Below the pieces are notes generated by a model. That model worked only from the letters and a program-made list of their open reading frames with translations, was not told the origin of the DNA and did no database searches. Positions 15,432 to 23,667 of a stretch of DNA of 32,857 bases are shown piece after piece (position 1 is the first letter of the stretch; each line of letters opens with the position of its first letter). The translations under genes and the position numbers were made by a program. This stretch comes from Actinomyces oris. Its GTDB lineage: Bacteria; Actinomycetota; Actinomycetes; Actinomycetales; Actinomycetaceae. The stretch lies in NCBI RefSeq assembly GCF_001929375.1, contig NZ_MSGO01000011.1:1-32857 (forward strand), read 5' to 3'.

Positions 15432-15446
15432 TGACAACGATTTTCA
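15432..15446 (-). promoter_or_regulatory. Zur-like palindrome upstream of the ABC importer operon
   Basis: On the minus strand the 15-mer TGAAAATCGTTGTCA differs at two positions from the mycobacterial-type TGAAAATCATTTTCA. Its centre is 36 bp from the centre of the second site at 15396-15410. The AT-rich bases next to it (CAACATATTTG) could hold the -10 region, so a bound repressor would block the promoter. No Zur gene is in this window. Confidence 0.55.
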
Positions 15447-15492
15447 AATATGTTGTTGATCAACCCGGGTCGTCAGCGCCGGTCCTTTCGGT

Positions 15493-17379
15493 CTACTTGA
15501 CGCCGAGGCGCTTGAGGTCGCGCACGGCGCCCAGGTCGGCGCTGGTGGCGAGCATCGCGTAGGCGCGCAGCGCCGCGGAGACCTTGCGGGGGCGGTCCAC
15601 GTGCGGGGTCCAGGCGGCCTCACCGCGGGCCTCCTCCTCGGCGCGGCGGCGCTTGATCTCCTCCTCGCTCAGGCGCACGGAGATGGCGCGGCGAGGGATG
15701 TCGATGTCGATGATGTCGCCGCTGCGCACCAGGCCGATGAGCCCGCCGGCCGCGGCCTCCGGGGAGACGTGGCCGATGCTCAGCCCGGAGGTGCCCCCGG
15801 AGAAGCGCCCGTCGGTGAGCAGGGCGCACTCCTTGCCCAGGTGCATGGACTTGATGTAGGTGGTCGGGTAGAGCATCTCCTGCATGCCGGGGCCGCCGCG
15901 CGGTCCCTCGTGGCTGATGATGACGACGTCGCCGGACTCCACCTGCTTGCCGAGGATCCCGGCCACGGCGTCCTCCTGGGACTCGAAGACGACGGCGGGC
16001 CCGGAGAAGGTCAGGATCGACTCGTCGACGCCGGCGGTCTTGACGATGCAGCCCTTCTCGGCGATGTTGCCGAAGAGGACGGCCAGGCCGCCGTCGGCGG
16101 AGTAGGCGTGCTCGATGTCGCGGATGCAGCCGGCGGCGCGGTCGGTGTCGAGGGAGCCCCAGCGGGAGGCCTGGGAGAACATCTCGGTGGTGCGCACGCC
16201 GGCGGGGGCGGCGAGGTAGCCGGTGCGGATCTCCTCGGTGACCTGGGAGCCGGGGACGCCGTCGGGGCCGGGGCGGGCGATGTCGTAGGCGGCGAGCTCC
16301 TCGCCCAGGGTGGTGCGCAGGACGTTGGAGGTGGTGGTCTCCAGCAGTCCGCCGCGGTCGAGCTCGCCGAGGATGCCGAGGATGCCGCCGGCGCGGTGGA
16401 CGTCCTCGATGTGGAAGAGGTTCGTCGACGGCGCGACCTTGGCCAGGTGGGGGACCTTGCGCGAGAGGCGGTCGATGTCGGCCATGGTGAAGTCGACCTC
16501 GGCCTCCTGGGCGGCGGCCAGCAGGTGCAGGACGGTGTTGGTGGAGCCGCCCATGGCGATGTCCAGGCTCATGGCGTTCTCGAAGGCGGCCTTGGTGGCG
16601 ATGGAGCGCGGCAGGACGGAGGCGTCGTCGTGCTCGTAGTAGGCCCGGGTGATCTCGACGATCTGGTGGCCGACGCGCTTGAAGAGCTCGCCGCGGTCGG
16701 CGTGGGTGGCCAGCAGGGTGCCGTTCATGGGCAGGGCCAGGCCGAGGGCCTCGGTGAGGCAGTTCATGGAGTTGGCGGTGAACATGCCCGAGCAGGAGCC
16801 GCAGGTGGGGCAGGCCAGGCGCTCGATGGCGCTGATGGTCTCGTCGGTGACGGTGGGGTCGGCGGCGTCCATCATGGCGTCGATGAGGTCGAGCTTGCGG
16901 GTGGTGCCGTCGGCGGCGGTCATCCTGCCCGACTCCATGGGGCCGCCGGAGATGAAGATGGCCGGGATGTTGAGGCGCATGGCCGCCATGAGCATGCCGG
17001 GGGTGATCTTGTCGCAGTTGGAGATGCACACGAGGGCGTCGGCGCAGTGGGCGCTGACCATGTACTCCACGGAGTCGGCGATGAGGTCGCGGCTGGGCAG
17101 GGAGTAGAGCATGCCGTCGTGGCCCATGGCGATGCCGTCGTCGACGGCGATGGTGTTGAACTCCTTGGCCAGGCCGCCGGCGGCCTCGATCTCAGTGGCC
17201 ACGAGGCGCCCGACGTCGCGCAGGCCCACGTGCCCGGGGACGAACTGGGTGAAGGAGTTCGCGATGGCGATGATCGGTTTGCCGAAGTCGGAGTCCTTGA
17301 CGCCGGTGGCGCGCCACAGTGCACGGGCGCCCGCCATGTTGCGGCCGTGGGTGGAGGTGGCGCTGCGGTACTGCGGCAT
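15493..17379 (-). CDS. ilvD: Dihydroxy-acid dehydratase
   Basis: The 628-residue enzyme dehydrates 2,3-dihydroxy-3-methylbutanoate and its methylpentanoate homologue to the 2-oxo acids that become valine, leucine and isoleucine. Diagnostic segments are [16 protein letters not shown] (Cys122, Asp123, Lys124), [19 protein letters not shown] (cluster Cys about 196), [11 protein letters not shown] (metal-binding Asp81) and [11 protein letters not shown]. Near residue 49 the sequence is FVPGHVGL, as in E. coli IlvD, with no third cysteine; this suggests the oxygen-labile [4Fe-4S] type instead of the stable [2Fe-2S] type. AGAAGGA lies 7-8 bases before the ATG. Length is normal (E. coli 616). A folded leader precedes the gene. 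Confidence 0.96.
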   Translation of the reverse strand: MPQYRSATSTHGRNMAGARALWRATGVKDSDFGKPIIAIANSFTQFVPGHVGLRDVGRLVATEIEAAGGLAKEFNTIAVDDGIAMGHDGMLYSLPSRDLIADSVEYMVSAHCADALVCISNCDKITPGMLMAAMRLNIPAIFISGGPMESGRMTAADGTTRKLDLIDAMMDAADPTVTDETISAIERLACPTCGSCSGMFTANSMNCLTEALGLALPMNGTLLATHADRGELFKRVGHQIVEITRAYYEHDDASVLPRSIATKAAFENAMSLDIAMGGSTNTVLHLLAAAQEAEVDFTMADIDRLSRKVPHLAKVAPSTNLFHIEDVHRAGGILGILGELDRGGLLETTTSNVLRTTLGEELAAYDIARPGPDGVPGSQVTEEIRTGYLAAPAGVRTTEMFSQASRWGSLDTDRAAGCIRDIEHAYSADGGLAVLFGNIAEKGCIVKTAGVDESILTFSGPAVVFESQEDAVAGILGKQVESGDVVIISHEGPRGGPGMQEMLYPTTYIKSMHLGKECALLTDGRFSGGTSGLSIGHVSPEAAAGGLIGLVRSGDIIDIDIPRRAISVRLSEEEIKRRRAEEEARGEAAWTPHVDRPRKVSAALRAYAMLATSADLGAVRDLKRLGVK

Positions 17380-17409
17380 GAGCGGTTCCTTCTCGGAGGG
17401 GCTGCTGGA

Positions 17410-17463
17410 ACGGCGTCGTAAGGAGCCGGCCTCAGGGGAATGACCGGCGCTTCACGACGCCGT
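17410..17463 (-). promoter_or_regulatory. Structured 5' leader of ilvD
   Basis: On the minus strand ACGGCGTCGT and ACGACGCCGT pair as a perfect 10-bp outer stem, with a 5-bp GCCGG/CCGGC inner stem inside; the hairpin ends about 30 bases before the ilvD start. A competing short pairing, GGCG/CGCC, is possible within the 5' half. The probable -10 lies just upstream, so this would be the very 5' end of the mRNA. No leader peptide with branched-chain codons was seen, so it is not a classical attenuator. Confidence 0.4.
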
Positions 17464-17471
17464 GCTGCCAC

Positions 17472-17477
17472 AGCGTA
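17472..17477 (-). promoter_or_regulatory. Candidate -10 element (TACGCT) for ilvD
   Basis: TACGCT on the minus strand fits TAnnnT and places transcription start about at the base of the leader hairpin. No good -35 match was found in the G-rich sequence upstream. Confidence 0.3.
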
Positions 17478-17627
17478 GCCTCCGCCGACCTCCGACGCCG
17501 CCCCGCCCCTGTCGCTGAGACGCGCTAAGGCCGCCCCGGCGCGGTCACGGGCCGCTGCACCGCGCCCGAGGGGGCCGCCCTCACCGCCACGATTTGCGGA
17601 ACACCGGGCTTGCGTCACTGAAGCAGA

Positions 17628-17700
17628 CGCGCGTCCGTACCTGAGGGCTCCAGGACGCACCTGAGGGGTGCGTCCTGGGCGCCTACCCCACGAACGCGCG
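17628..17700. repeat. 73-bp intergenic element, copy A
   Basis: The ends CGCGCGTCCGTACCTGAGG and CCTACCCCACGAACGCGCG are imperfect inverted repeats of the same kind as in copies B and C. In the middle is a perfect 12-bp stem, CCAGGACGCACC (17650-17661) with GGTGCGTCCTGG (17667-17678), around a 5-nt loop. The stretch AGGGCTCC(A/T)GGACG(C/T)ACCT is shared with copy D. It lies just 3' of the FKBP gene (minus strand) and its inner hairpin may end that transcript. The intergenic space 17380-17723 otherwise holds only the ilvD leader and promoter. Confidence 0.6.
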
Positions 17701-17723
17701 GCCGGTGGCTCAGTGGGCCCGGC

Positions 17724-18131
17724 TCACATGACGCCGAGGATCTCCGTGACGAAGACGAGGGTGTCGCCGCCGCGGATGCCGGCCTGCGGGACGCCGCGGT
17801 CGCCGTAGCCGAGCTCGGAGGGGATGGACAGCAGCAGGCGCGACCCCACGCGCTGGCCCACGAGGGCGTCGTCCCAGCCGCGGATGACCATGCCGACGCC
17901 GACCTGGAAGTTCAGCGGCTGGCCGCGGTCGTAGGAGTTGTCGAAGACGTTGCCGCCCCAGATCTGGCCCAGGTAGTTGGCCACGATCGTGTCGCCGGCC
18001 TCGACCACCTGGCCGTCGCCGGCGTCGAGCACCTGGACCTGGAGTCCCTCGGGGGCCTCGGGCCCGGGGAAGGTGAGCGTGGGCTTCGTGCCCTTGGCGC
18101 CCTCGACGGAGGGCATGTTGGTGTTGATCAT
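17724..18131 (-). CDS. FKBP-type peptidyl-prolyl isomerase
   Basis: The 135-residue protein is a single FKBP domain that catalyses cis-trans isomerisation of X-Pro bonds in proteins. Diagnostic segments are VVEAGDTIVANYLGQIWGG, VFDNSYDRGQPLNFQVG, MVIRGWDDALVG (the conserved VI.GW) and IPSELGYGDRGVP. There is no signal peptide or lipobox, so it is expected in the cytosol, unlike the lipoprotein FKBPs of many relatives. Start: ATG of MINTNMPSVEG; a second Met five codons on is an alternative. It is upstream of ilvD on the same strand, but the repeat element and ilvD's own promoter region lie between, so it is probably a single-gene unit. Confidence 0.92.
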   Translation of the reverse strand: MINTNMPSVEGAKGTKPTLTFPGPEAPEGLQVQVLDAGDGQVVEAGDTIVANYLGQIWGGNVFDNSYDRGQPLNFQVGVGMVIRGWDDALVGQRVGSRLLLSIPSELGYGDRGVPQAGIRGGDTLVFVTEILGVM

Positions 18132-18250
18132 GCGGCGAGCCTACGTGAGGCCCCCGGTTCGACGCCGCAGCGGGCCTCGGCCCAGCGCGAACCCGGCGAG
18201 CGGGTCAGGCAGTGCCGGGTCGGGAACAGGCCCGAAGCCACCGAGTACAC

Positions 18251-18291
18251 GGCTGGGGCCGGGACGCAGGTCATGCGTCCCGGCCCCAGCC
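18251..18291 (-). terminator. Perfect 18-bp stem terminator after the BI-1-like gene
   Basis: GGCTGGGGCCGGGACGCA (18251-18268) pairs exactly with 18274-18291 around the loop GGTCA. It lies about 57 bp beyond the stop of the minus-strand membrane protein gene and upstream of the FKBP gene. There is no U tract, as is common for GC-rich actinobacterial terminators. Confidence 0.7.
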
Positions 18292-18347
18292 GAGGTAGTG
18301 GCGTCAGGCCGGACCGGGCGAACCGGGCCCGGCCCCGCGCCGTGAGC

Positions 18348-19328
18348 TCAGTCGCGGAAGTAGCTCAGCAGGCGCAGGAACTCCACGTAGAGCCACACGA
18401 GAGTCACGACGAGTCCGAAGGCCCCCGCCCAGGCGTAGCGCTGGGGCAGCCCGTTGCGGACCCCGTTCTCGATGGACTCGAAGTCGATCGCCAGGAAGAA
18501 GGAGGCCAGGATGACCGCGAGGATTCCCAGCGGAATGCCCAGCGGGATCCCCATGATGGTCAGGGAGCGCAGGCCCCAGGCGCCGGTGGTCAGGCCGGTC
18601 ACCATGAGGAAGAAGTTGATGAGGCTGAAGATCATGTAGCCGAAGGTGGCCACGACCACCACTCGACGGAACCTGCCCTGGACCCGGAATCCGCCGTAGG
18701 AGTAGGCCGCGAGCATGGCACCGAAGGTGGCCAGCGTCGCGAGCACGGCCTGGACGACGATGCCCTCGTAGAGGGTCTCCATCACGCCGGAGATGCTGCC
18801 CAGCAGCAGTCCCTCGAAGGCCGCGTAGGCCAGGATGAGGGCCGGGGACGGTTCCCGCTTGAAGCTGTTGACCAGGCCGAGGACGAGGCTGCCGATGACA
18901 CCGGCGAGCATCGCCATGACGCCCAGGCCACGAGTCGCCGCATCGGTGCTGGTCACCAGGGTCCAGGACAGGGCGCCGGTGGCCAGGATGACGGCGAACA
19001 TGCCGGCGGTGCGGATGATGACGTCGTCGTAGGTCATGCGGCGCATGTCCGCGTTGGTGGCCGACGGCGCCTGGTACTGGGCCTCCAGGCCGGCCATCTG
19101 CTCGGGACTGACCTGGCCGTAGCCGGCCGTCTGCTGACCGTACTGGTTGCTGTACGGGTTGGCGCCCTGCCCGTACTGCTGGCCGTAGCCGGCGGCCTGC
19201 TGACCGTACTGGCCGGCCTGATAGCCGGGCATCGTGGGGTAGCCGTTGGGTGTCTGAGCCGGGGCGGTCCCGGGTGCCTGGCCGCCGGCCTTGAAGGCGG
19301 TGCTTCGGCTGAAGAAGGGGTTGGACAT
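18348..19328 (-). CDS. Bax inhibitor-1/YccA-like membrane protein
   Basis: The 326-residue product belongs to the bacterial BI-1-like family (Bax1-I type). Residues 1-90 are a soluble, low-complexity Gly/Gln/Tyr-rich segment with repeated YGQQ/AGYGQ units. At least seven hydrophobic helices follow, beginning after MRRMTYDDVIIRTAGMFAVI, and the protein ends RLLSYFRD. Family members are proposed to be pH-sensitive calcium leak channels or protease modulators; the role in bacteria is not settled. The ATG at 19328 has AGAGGA about 5 bases upstream, and the protein core supports it; a much longer open frame upstream is not coding-like. It is a single-gene unit with its own promoter and terminator. 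Confidence 0.85.
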   Translation of the reverse strand: MSNPFFSRSTAFKAGGQAPGTAPAQTPNGYPTMPGYQAGQYGQQAAGYGQQYGQGANPYSNQYGQQTAGYGQVSPEQMAGLEAQYQAPSATNADMRRMTYDDVIIRTAGMFAVILATGALSWTLVTSTDAATRGLGVMAMLAGVIGSLVLGLVNSFKREPSPALILAYAAFEGLLLGSISGVMETLYEGIVVQAVLATLATFGAMLAAYSYGGFRVQGRFRRVVVVATFGYMIFSLINFFLMVTGLTTGAWGLRSLTIMGIPLGIPLGILAVILASFFLAIDFESIENGVRNGLPQRYAWAGAFGLVVTLVWLYVEFLRLLSYFRD

Positions 19329-19430
19329 GTTCCTCTCATCCTCTCTGAGGGGGCTGGGACCGTCGGCCCGGAGAGGCCGCCGCTCGCAGTCCGGTCCGGC
19401 CGGAAAGGGCCGGCACCGGAAACTGCGCAC

Positions 19431-19436
19431 ATTATG
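19431..19436 (-). promoter_or_regulatory. Candidate -10 element (CATAAT) for the BI-1-like gene
   Basis: CATAAT on the minus strand matches five of six bases of TATAAT and is conspicuous in this GC-rich region. It lies about 100 bp before the start codon. The -35 region is not clear. Confidence 0.4.
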
Positions 19437-19640
19437 CGCAGCCCCGGCACGGTCAGGGGAACCCATTTCCCTCACAACGTAGCCCTCAGGGGAGAGGTCC
19501 CCACTCACGAGCCGGGCGCCGTCGTCTCCTGGGCAGCCTGCGGTGGCTCGCGTCGACCACTCGGTTCTCATCCTCCAGGAGGAGCCTCCTCCCCCTGACG
19601 GCCCCGCCCCGACAGGCCCCGGGTTCGTCACCCCGGCCGA

Positions 19641-19668
19641 TTCGCCGACGGCGGCGCGCTCCTAGGCT
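19641..19668 (+). promoter_or_regulatory. Candidate promoter of the ABC exporter/two-component operon
   Basis: TTCGCC at 19641-19646 and TAGGCT at 19663-19668 are separated by 16 bp and lie 100 bp before the exporter ATPase start. The same TAGGCT -10 hexamer is seen upstream of enolase. Confidence 0.35.
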
Positions 19669-19767
19669 GGAGCCATCCGGTTGCTCCTTGGGAGAAACCC
19701 CTGAACGAACCATGGCGAACCATCCACCCATCCCCTCGTCAGAGGCCCACGTCGAAGAGAGAACATC

Positions 19768-20724
19768 ATGATCGAGGCAGTCAATCTCACCAAGCGGTAC
19801 GGCAGTAAGACGGCGGTGGACAACATCTCCTTCACCGTCGAGCCCGGCACCGTCACCGGCTTCCTGGGTCCCAACGGGGCCGGCAAGTCCACCACGATGC
19901 GCATGATCATGGGCCTGGACAAGCCCACCGGCGGCAAGGTCACCATCAACGGGCGCCCCTACCGGCAGCTGTCGGCCCCCTTGTGCGAGGTCGGCGCCCT
20001 GCTGGACGCCAAGGGCCTGCACGGCTCGCGCAGCGCCCGCAACCACCTGCGCCAGCTGGCCGCCTCCAACGGCATCCCCGCCAAGCGGGTCGACGAGGTC
20101 CTGGACATCACCGGCCTGACCTCAGTGGCCAAGAAGCGCGTCAAGGGCTTCTCCCTGGGCATGGGACAGCGCCTGGGCATCGCGGCGGCCCTGCTGGGCG
20201 ACCCCGGCGTGCTCCTGTTCGACGAGCCCGTCAACGGCCTGGACCCCGAGGGCGTCAAGTGGGTGCGTGAGACCTGCCGCCGCCTGGCCGGCGAGGGCCG
20301 CACCGTGTTCATCTCCTCCCACCTCATGAGCGAGATGGCCCAGACCGCTGACCACCTCCTGGTCATCGGCCGCGGCCGGATCCTGACGTCCGGCCCGGTC
20401 GACGACGTCATCGCCTCGGCCACCACCGACCGGGTGCGCGTGGCCTCCCCTCAGGCCACCCGGCTCGCCGAGCTCATGGCCTCCCGCAACCTGGCCGCCC
20501 GCCCCGTGGCCCCCAACGTCCTGGAGACCACCGCGACCACCGCCGCCGCCATCGGTGAGCTGGCCGCCCAGGGCGGCATCGTCCTGCACGAGCTCACCAC
20601 CATCCGCGCCAGCCTCGAAGAGGCCTACATGACTCTGACCAGCGACTCCGTGGAGTACCGCACCGACCCCGCCTCCCAGGACCGGGCGCAGCCGGCCGTG
20701 CCGCAGGGCTCCACCCGGGGTTGA
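19768..20724 (+). CDS. ABC exporter ATPase (DrrA/BcrA-like)
   Basis: This 318-residue subunit powers an ABC-2-type exporter together with the permease encoded next. It has Walker A GPNGAGKST (34-42), the signature SLGMGQRLGIAAAL (129-142), Walker B VLLFDEPVNGLDPEG (148-162) and H-loop SSHLMSEM (His185). The usual Q-loop glutamine is not obvious: the region reads CEVGALLDAK. The C-terminal 110 residues form the DrrA/BcrA-type accessory region with no extra known domain. AGAGAG precedes the ATG by a few bases. Order ATPase, permease, histidine kinase, response regulator on one strand indicates a self-controlled cassette, often for resistance to antimicrobial peptides or antibiotics; the substrate is unknown. 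Confidence 0.92.
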   Translation: MIEAVNLTKRYGSKTAVDNISFTVEPGTVTGFLGPNGAGKSTTMRMIMGLDKPTGGKVTINGRPYRQLSAPLCEVGALLDAKGLHGSRSARNHLRQLAASNGIPAKRVDEVLDITGLTSVAKKRVKGFSLGMGQRLGIAAALLGDPGVLLFDEPVNGLDPEGVKWVRETCRRLAGEGRTVFISSHLMSEMAQTADHLLVIGRGRILTSGPVDDVIASATTDRVRVASPQATRLAELMASRNLAARPVAPNVLETTATTAAAIGELAAQGGIVLHELTTIRASLEEAYMTLTSDSVEYRTDPASQDRAQPAVPQGSTRG

Positions 20725-20793
20725 GGCCCGCGCCCTCGACGCGCCGCGCCCGCCATCAACCGCTCCATCCGTCTCACCCCAGAAGGCCCAGCC

Positions 20794-21696
20794 ATGACTA
20801 CCCACGTCCCCGCACACGCCTCTGCCGCTCCTGTGGCCCAGGCGCCGGCGCGCCCCGCCGTCGGGACCGCCCCCGCGGGCCCCGTCCCGCGTCCGGCCGG
20901 CCCACGCTTCCAGGGCCGCCAGACCATCCTGCGCTCCGTGCGCGCGGAGTGGATCAAGTTCTGGTCCCTGCGCTCGACCTGGATCACCTCCTTCATCGCC
21001 ATCGCCCTGACCGTCCTGTTCGGCGCCGGCCTCACCATCGTCCTCGGGCGGACCGAGGAGTACCAGGACACGGCTAAGAACCTCATCACTCAAGGCCTGA
21101 CATTCGGGCAGATCGTGGTCGCAGTCCTGGGAGCCCTCATCATCACCGGGGAGTACTCCTCCGGACAGATCCGCTCCTCCCTGGCCGCCGTCCCCAGGCG
21201 CGGGCAGCTCCTGGTGTCCAAGGCAGTGGTCCTGGCCATCGTCTCCTTCCTCCTGGGCTCGGTATCCGTGTTCCTGTCCTGGGCGATCTCCAAGCCCTTC
21301 CTCGGCGAGCACGCCGGTTCTCTCACCGACTCGCACTACGCCGGCCACATCTGGGGCTCGGGCCTGGTCTTCGCCGTCATCGCCCTCATGGCCCTGGGGC
21401 TCGGCTTCCTGCTGCGCTCCACCGCCGGCACCATCACCGTGATCGTCTCCCTCCTGTTCATCATCAGCGGCCCCCTCCAGCTCGCGGCCAGCAGGTGGGA
21501 GTGGCTGTTCAAGGTCGTCGGCTGCCTGCCCAGCATCGTCTCCGAGGCCGTCTCCGACCCGTTCCAGCGCACCACCGTGTGGGGCGGACAGGGGCCCCAG
21601 TTCCTCTCCCACGGCCAGGCCATCGCGGTCTTCGCCGCCTGGGCGATCATCCCGCTCATCGTGGCCTGGTTCGTCTTCTCCCGGCGCGACGCCTGA
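20794..21696 (+). CDS. ABC-2-type exporter permease
   Basis: The 300-residue protein starts with about 50 Pro/Ala-rich cytosolic residues, followed by six hydrophobic segments. The first follows RSVRAEWIKFWSLRSTWIT, the usual amphipathic entry (AE..K....R) of ABC-2 permeases of the BcrB type; the last ends VAWFVFSRRDA. The segment ALIITGEYSSGQIRSSLAAV contains the family's GEY..G..R..L motif. It starts 69 bp after the ATPase gene, with AGAAGG before the ATG, and is followed 39 bp later by the histidine kinase. It forms the membrane channel for export driven by the adjacent ATPase. Confidence 0.88.
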   Translation: MTTHVPAHASAAPVAQAPARPAVGTAPAGPVPRPAGPRFQGRQTILRSVRAEWIKFWSLRSTWITSFIAIALTVLFGAGLTIVLGRTEEYQDTAKNLITQGLTFGQIVVAVLGALIITGEYSSGQIRSSLAAVPRRGQLLVSKAVVLAIVSFLLGSVSVFLSWAISKPFLGEHAGSLTDSHYAGHIWGSGLVFAVIALMALGLGFLLRSTAGTITVIVSLLFIISGPLQLAASRWEWLFKVVGCLPSIVSEAVSDPFQRTTVWGGQGPQFLSHGQAIAVFAAWAIIPLIVAWFVFSRRDA

Positions 21697-21735
21697 GCCG
21701 GCCGGTCCCCCACCATCAGCCGGAGGTGATGTCCC

Positions 21736-23667
21736 ATGTCAGCCCCTGCGCCCTCTCACCCGGCCTCCGACCCCTCTTCGCCTCGAGACGACGACGGCGG
21801 CGGGCCGCCCGTGGCCCTGACCAACCCCAAGCTCCTGCGGAGCCTCGTCCGCTCCCTGCCCGCGACGCCCTCCCCCGAACCGGAGACCCCCGCCTCCGAC
21901 CAGGACGGGAAGAGGCCCCATCGTCGGGAACGGGCCCCTCAACCGCACAAGTCGACGTCGATCACGACCCCCTGGAATGACACACTGAGCCCCATGTCCA
22001 GCCAGCTGCCGACCCCTCAGCCCGGCCGCACCACCATGCCCGATGAGGACGACCTGGGGCTCCCACCCGAGCCACGGGGCCTGCTGCGCACGATCAGCAA
22101 GTGGTACCACCGCCATCCGATGATCGTCGACATCTTCATCGCTACCGGCGTCGTCGCATACGCCTTCTTCACGGGTGCCACGTTTCTACTGCGGCCAAGC
22201 AGCCCGGTGAAGGCCCACCCCATCCTGCCCCTGACGTTGATCGCGATCGCACTGGTAGGGATCGCGCTGGCGCTTCGCCGACGCTCCCCTGTGTGGAGCT
22301 GGGCCGCCATCCTCCTGATCCCGGAGGTCTATCAGCTCGCAGTCATGCGAGCCTTCCATCTCACGATGGAGCAGCTGCTGTACGCAACCATCGGCGTCAG
22401 TGGCATGGGACTGATATCACTCCCCTTCGTCCTGGGCGCCGTCGCCTCGCGCCGCAGGCCGGCCGTTGCATGGACCGCGGGGGCGGTATCCCTGACGGTT
22501 CTCATGCTGGACCTCAGCCTGACAACTCCTGGCCTGTCGGTTGGGGAGCTCCTGCGCAACATCTCCATGCTCGTTCTCTTCATCCTGGTCGGCATCCTGG
22601 TCGGTTTCAATGCCCGCTCCGCCCGCCTGCGGCTCAAGGCCATGGAGCTGCGCTCGGCCCGAATGGCTCTGGCCAGCGAACAGGCGGTACTGCTGGCGGC
22701 CGCCGAGGAGCGCAGTCGCATCGCCCGGGAGATGCACGACGTCGTCGCCCACTCCCTGGCCGTCATGATCACCATGGCCGACGGCGCCGCCGCCACCGTG
22801 GAGCGTGATCCGGCCACGGCCAAACAGGCCATGGAAACCCTGGCCGAGACCGGACGCAGTGCCCTGGCCGACACCCGCCGCCTGGTGGGGGTCCTGCGGG
22901 AGGACCCCTCAGTCGCCGCCGGGCAGGCCTCCGCCTCGGAGGCCTCGGCGGACTCCCTCTCCTCAGCCGGAGTTCAGAAGGCGGCGCCGCTCCCCGACCA
23001 GCCCGACCCCGCAGATCGCCGCTGGAGCCTGAGGGGAAGCAGTGCGCAGGCCCCGGAGCCCTCACCCCCCTCAGGGAGCTCGCCGCCGTCGGCCCACCAG
23101 CACGAGGTCCGAGACCTGCCGGTGCCCGAGTTCGCCCCCCTGGGGACGGTCACGCCGGTCGAGCCCAGCGCCCCCATCGCCAGCCTGCGTCAGCAGGCCA
23201 CCGACGGCGCGGGCGACCGCTCCCGCGGCGACCTGCCCCTGGCCCCCTCCCCCGAGCAGGCCGACATCACCGAGCTCGTCAAACGCTTCGTGGCCGCGGG
23301 GGTGCCGGTCACCTACCGGTGGGTGGGTGCGGCGCTCCCGGAGGACAAGGCCCTCCAGCTCACCGTGTTCCGCATCGCCCAGGAGGCCCTGACCAACGTG
23401 CTGCGCTACGCCCCGACGACGCCTGCCGTCAGCGTCGACGTCGAGCGGCACATCGGCACCGTGGTCCTCACCGTGGACAACGAGGCCGCCCCCGGCACGC
23501 GCCCGATGCACGGATCCGGTAAGGGGCTGATCGGCATGCGGGAACGCGCATCGGTCTATGGTGGGACCGTACAGGCCGGCCCGACACCCACGGGTTGGCG
23601 AGTCCGCGCAGTCCTGCGCTGGGACGAGCATGACGAAGGGACTTTCTCATGGCAGACGCCCCTGTGA
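21736..23667 (+). CDS. Sensor histidine kinase, NarX/DesK (HisKA_3) type
   Basis: The 643-residue membrane kinase phosphorylates the response regulator encoded downstream. Residues 1-125 are a Pro/Ser-rich cytosolic extension; six transmembrane helices lie at about 129-152, 162-180, 186-204, 212-236, 243-262 and 272-291. The dimerisation/phosphoacceptor helix has EERSRIAREMHDVVAHSLAV with His334. Residues 390-510 are a disordered Pro/Ser/Ala linker, far longer than usual, and then comes the ATP-binding domain with FRIAQEALTNVLRYA (545-559) and GKGLIGMRERASVYGG (595-610). GGAGGTGA 6 bases before the ATG supports the long form; a second ATG at 21994 would remove 86 residues. No extracellular sensor domain is present, so it may sense membrane stress or the exporter itself. 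Confidence 0.9.
   Translation: MSAPAPSHPASDPSSPRDDDGGGPPVALTNPKLLRSLVRSLPATPSPEPETPASDQDGKRPHRRERAPQPHKSTSITTPWNDTLSPMSSQLPTPQPGRTTMPDEDDLGLPPEPRGLLRTISKWYHRHPMIVDIFIATGVVAYAFFTGATFLLRPSSPVKAHPILPLTLIAIALVGIALALRRRSPVWSWAAILLIPEVYQLAVMRAFHLTMEQLLYATIGVSGMGLISLPFVLGAVASRRRPAVAWTAGAVSLTVLMLDLSLTTPGLSVGELLRNISMLVLFILVGILVGFNARSARLRLKAMELRSARMALASEQAVLLAAAEERSRIAREMHDVVAHSLAVMITMADGAAATVERDPATAKQAMETLAETGRSALADTRRLVGVLREDPSVAAGQASASEASADSLSSAGVQKAAPLPDQPDPADRRWSLRGSSAQAPEPSPPSGSSPPSAHQHEVRDLPVPEFAPLGTVTPVEPSAPIASLRQQATDGAGDRSRGDLPLAPSPEQADITELVKRFVAAGVPVTYRWVGAALPEDKALQLTVFRIAQEALTNVLRYAPTTPAVSVDVERHIGTVVLTVDNEAAPGTRPMHGSGKGLIGMRERASVYGGTVQAGPTPTGWRVRAVLRWDEHDEGTFSWQTPL

Larger units (their letters stand above)
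19329..19767. other. Divergent intergenic region
   Basis: This 439-bp region separates the minus-strand BI-1-like gene from the plus-strand ABC exporter genes. It holds a -10 candidate for each direction (listed separately) and several G/C-rich short palindromes such as CCGGAAAGGGCCGG. No small gene with a ribosome-binding site was found. Confidence 0.5.
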
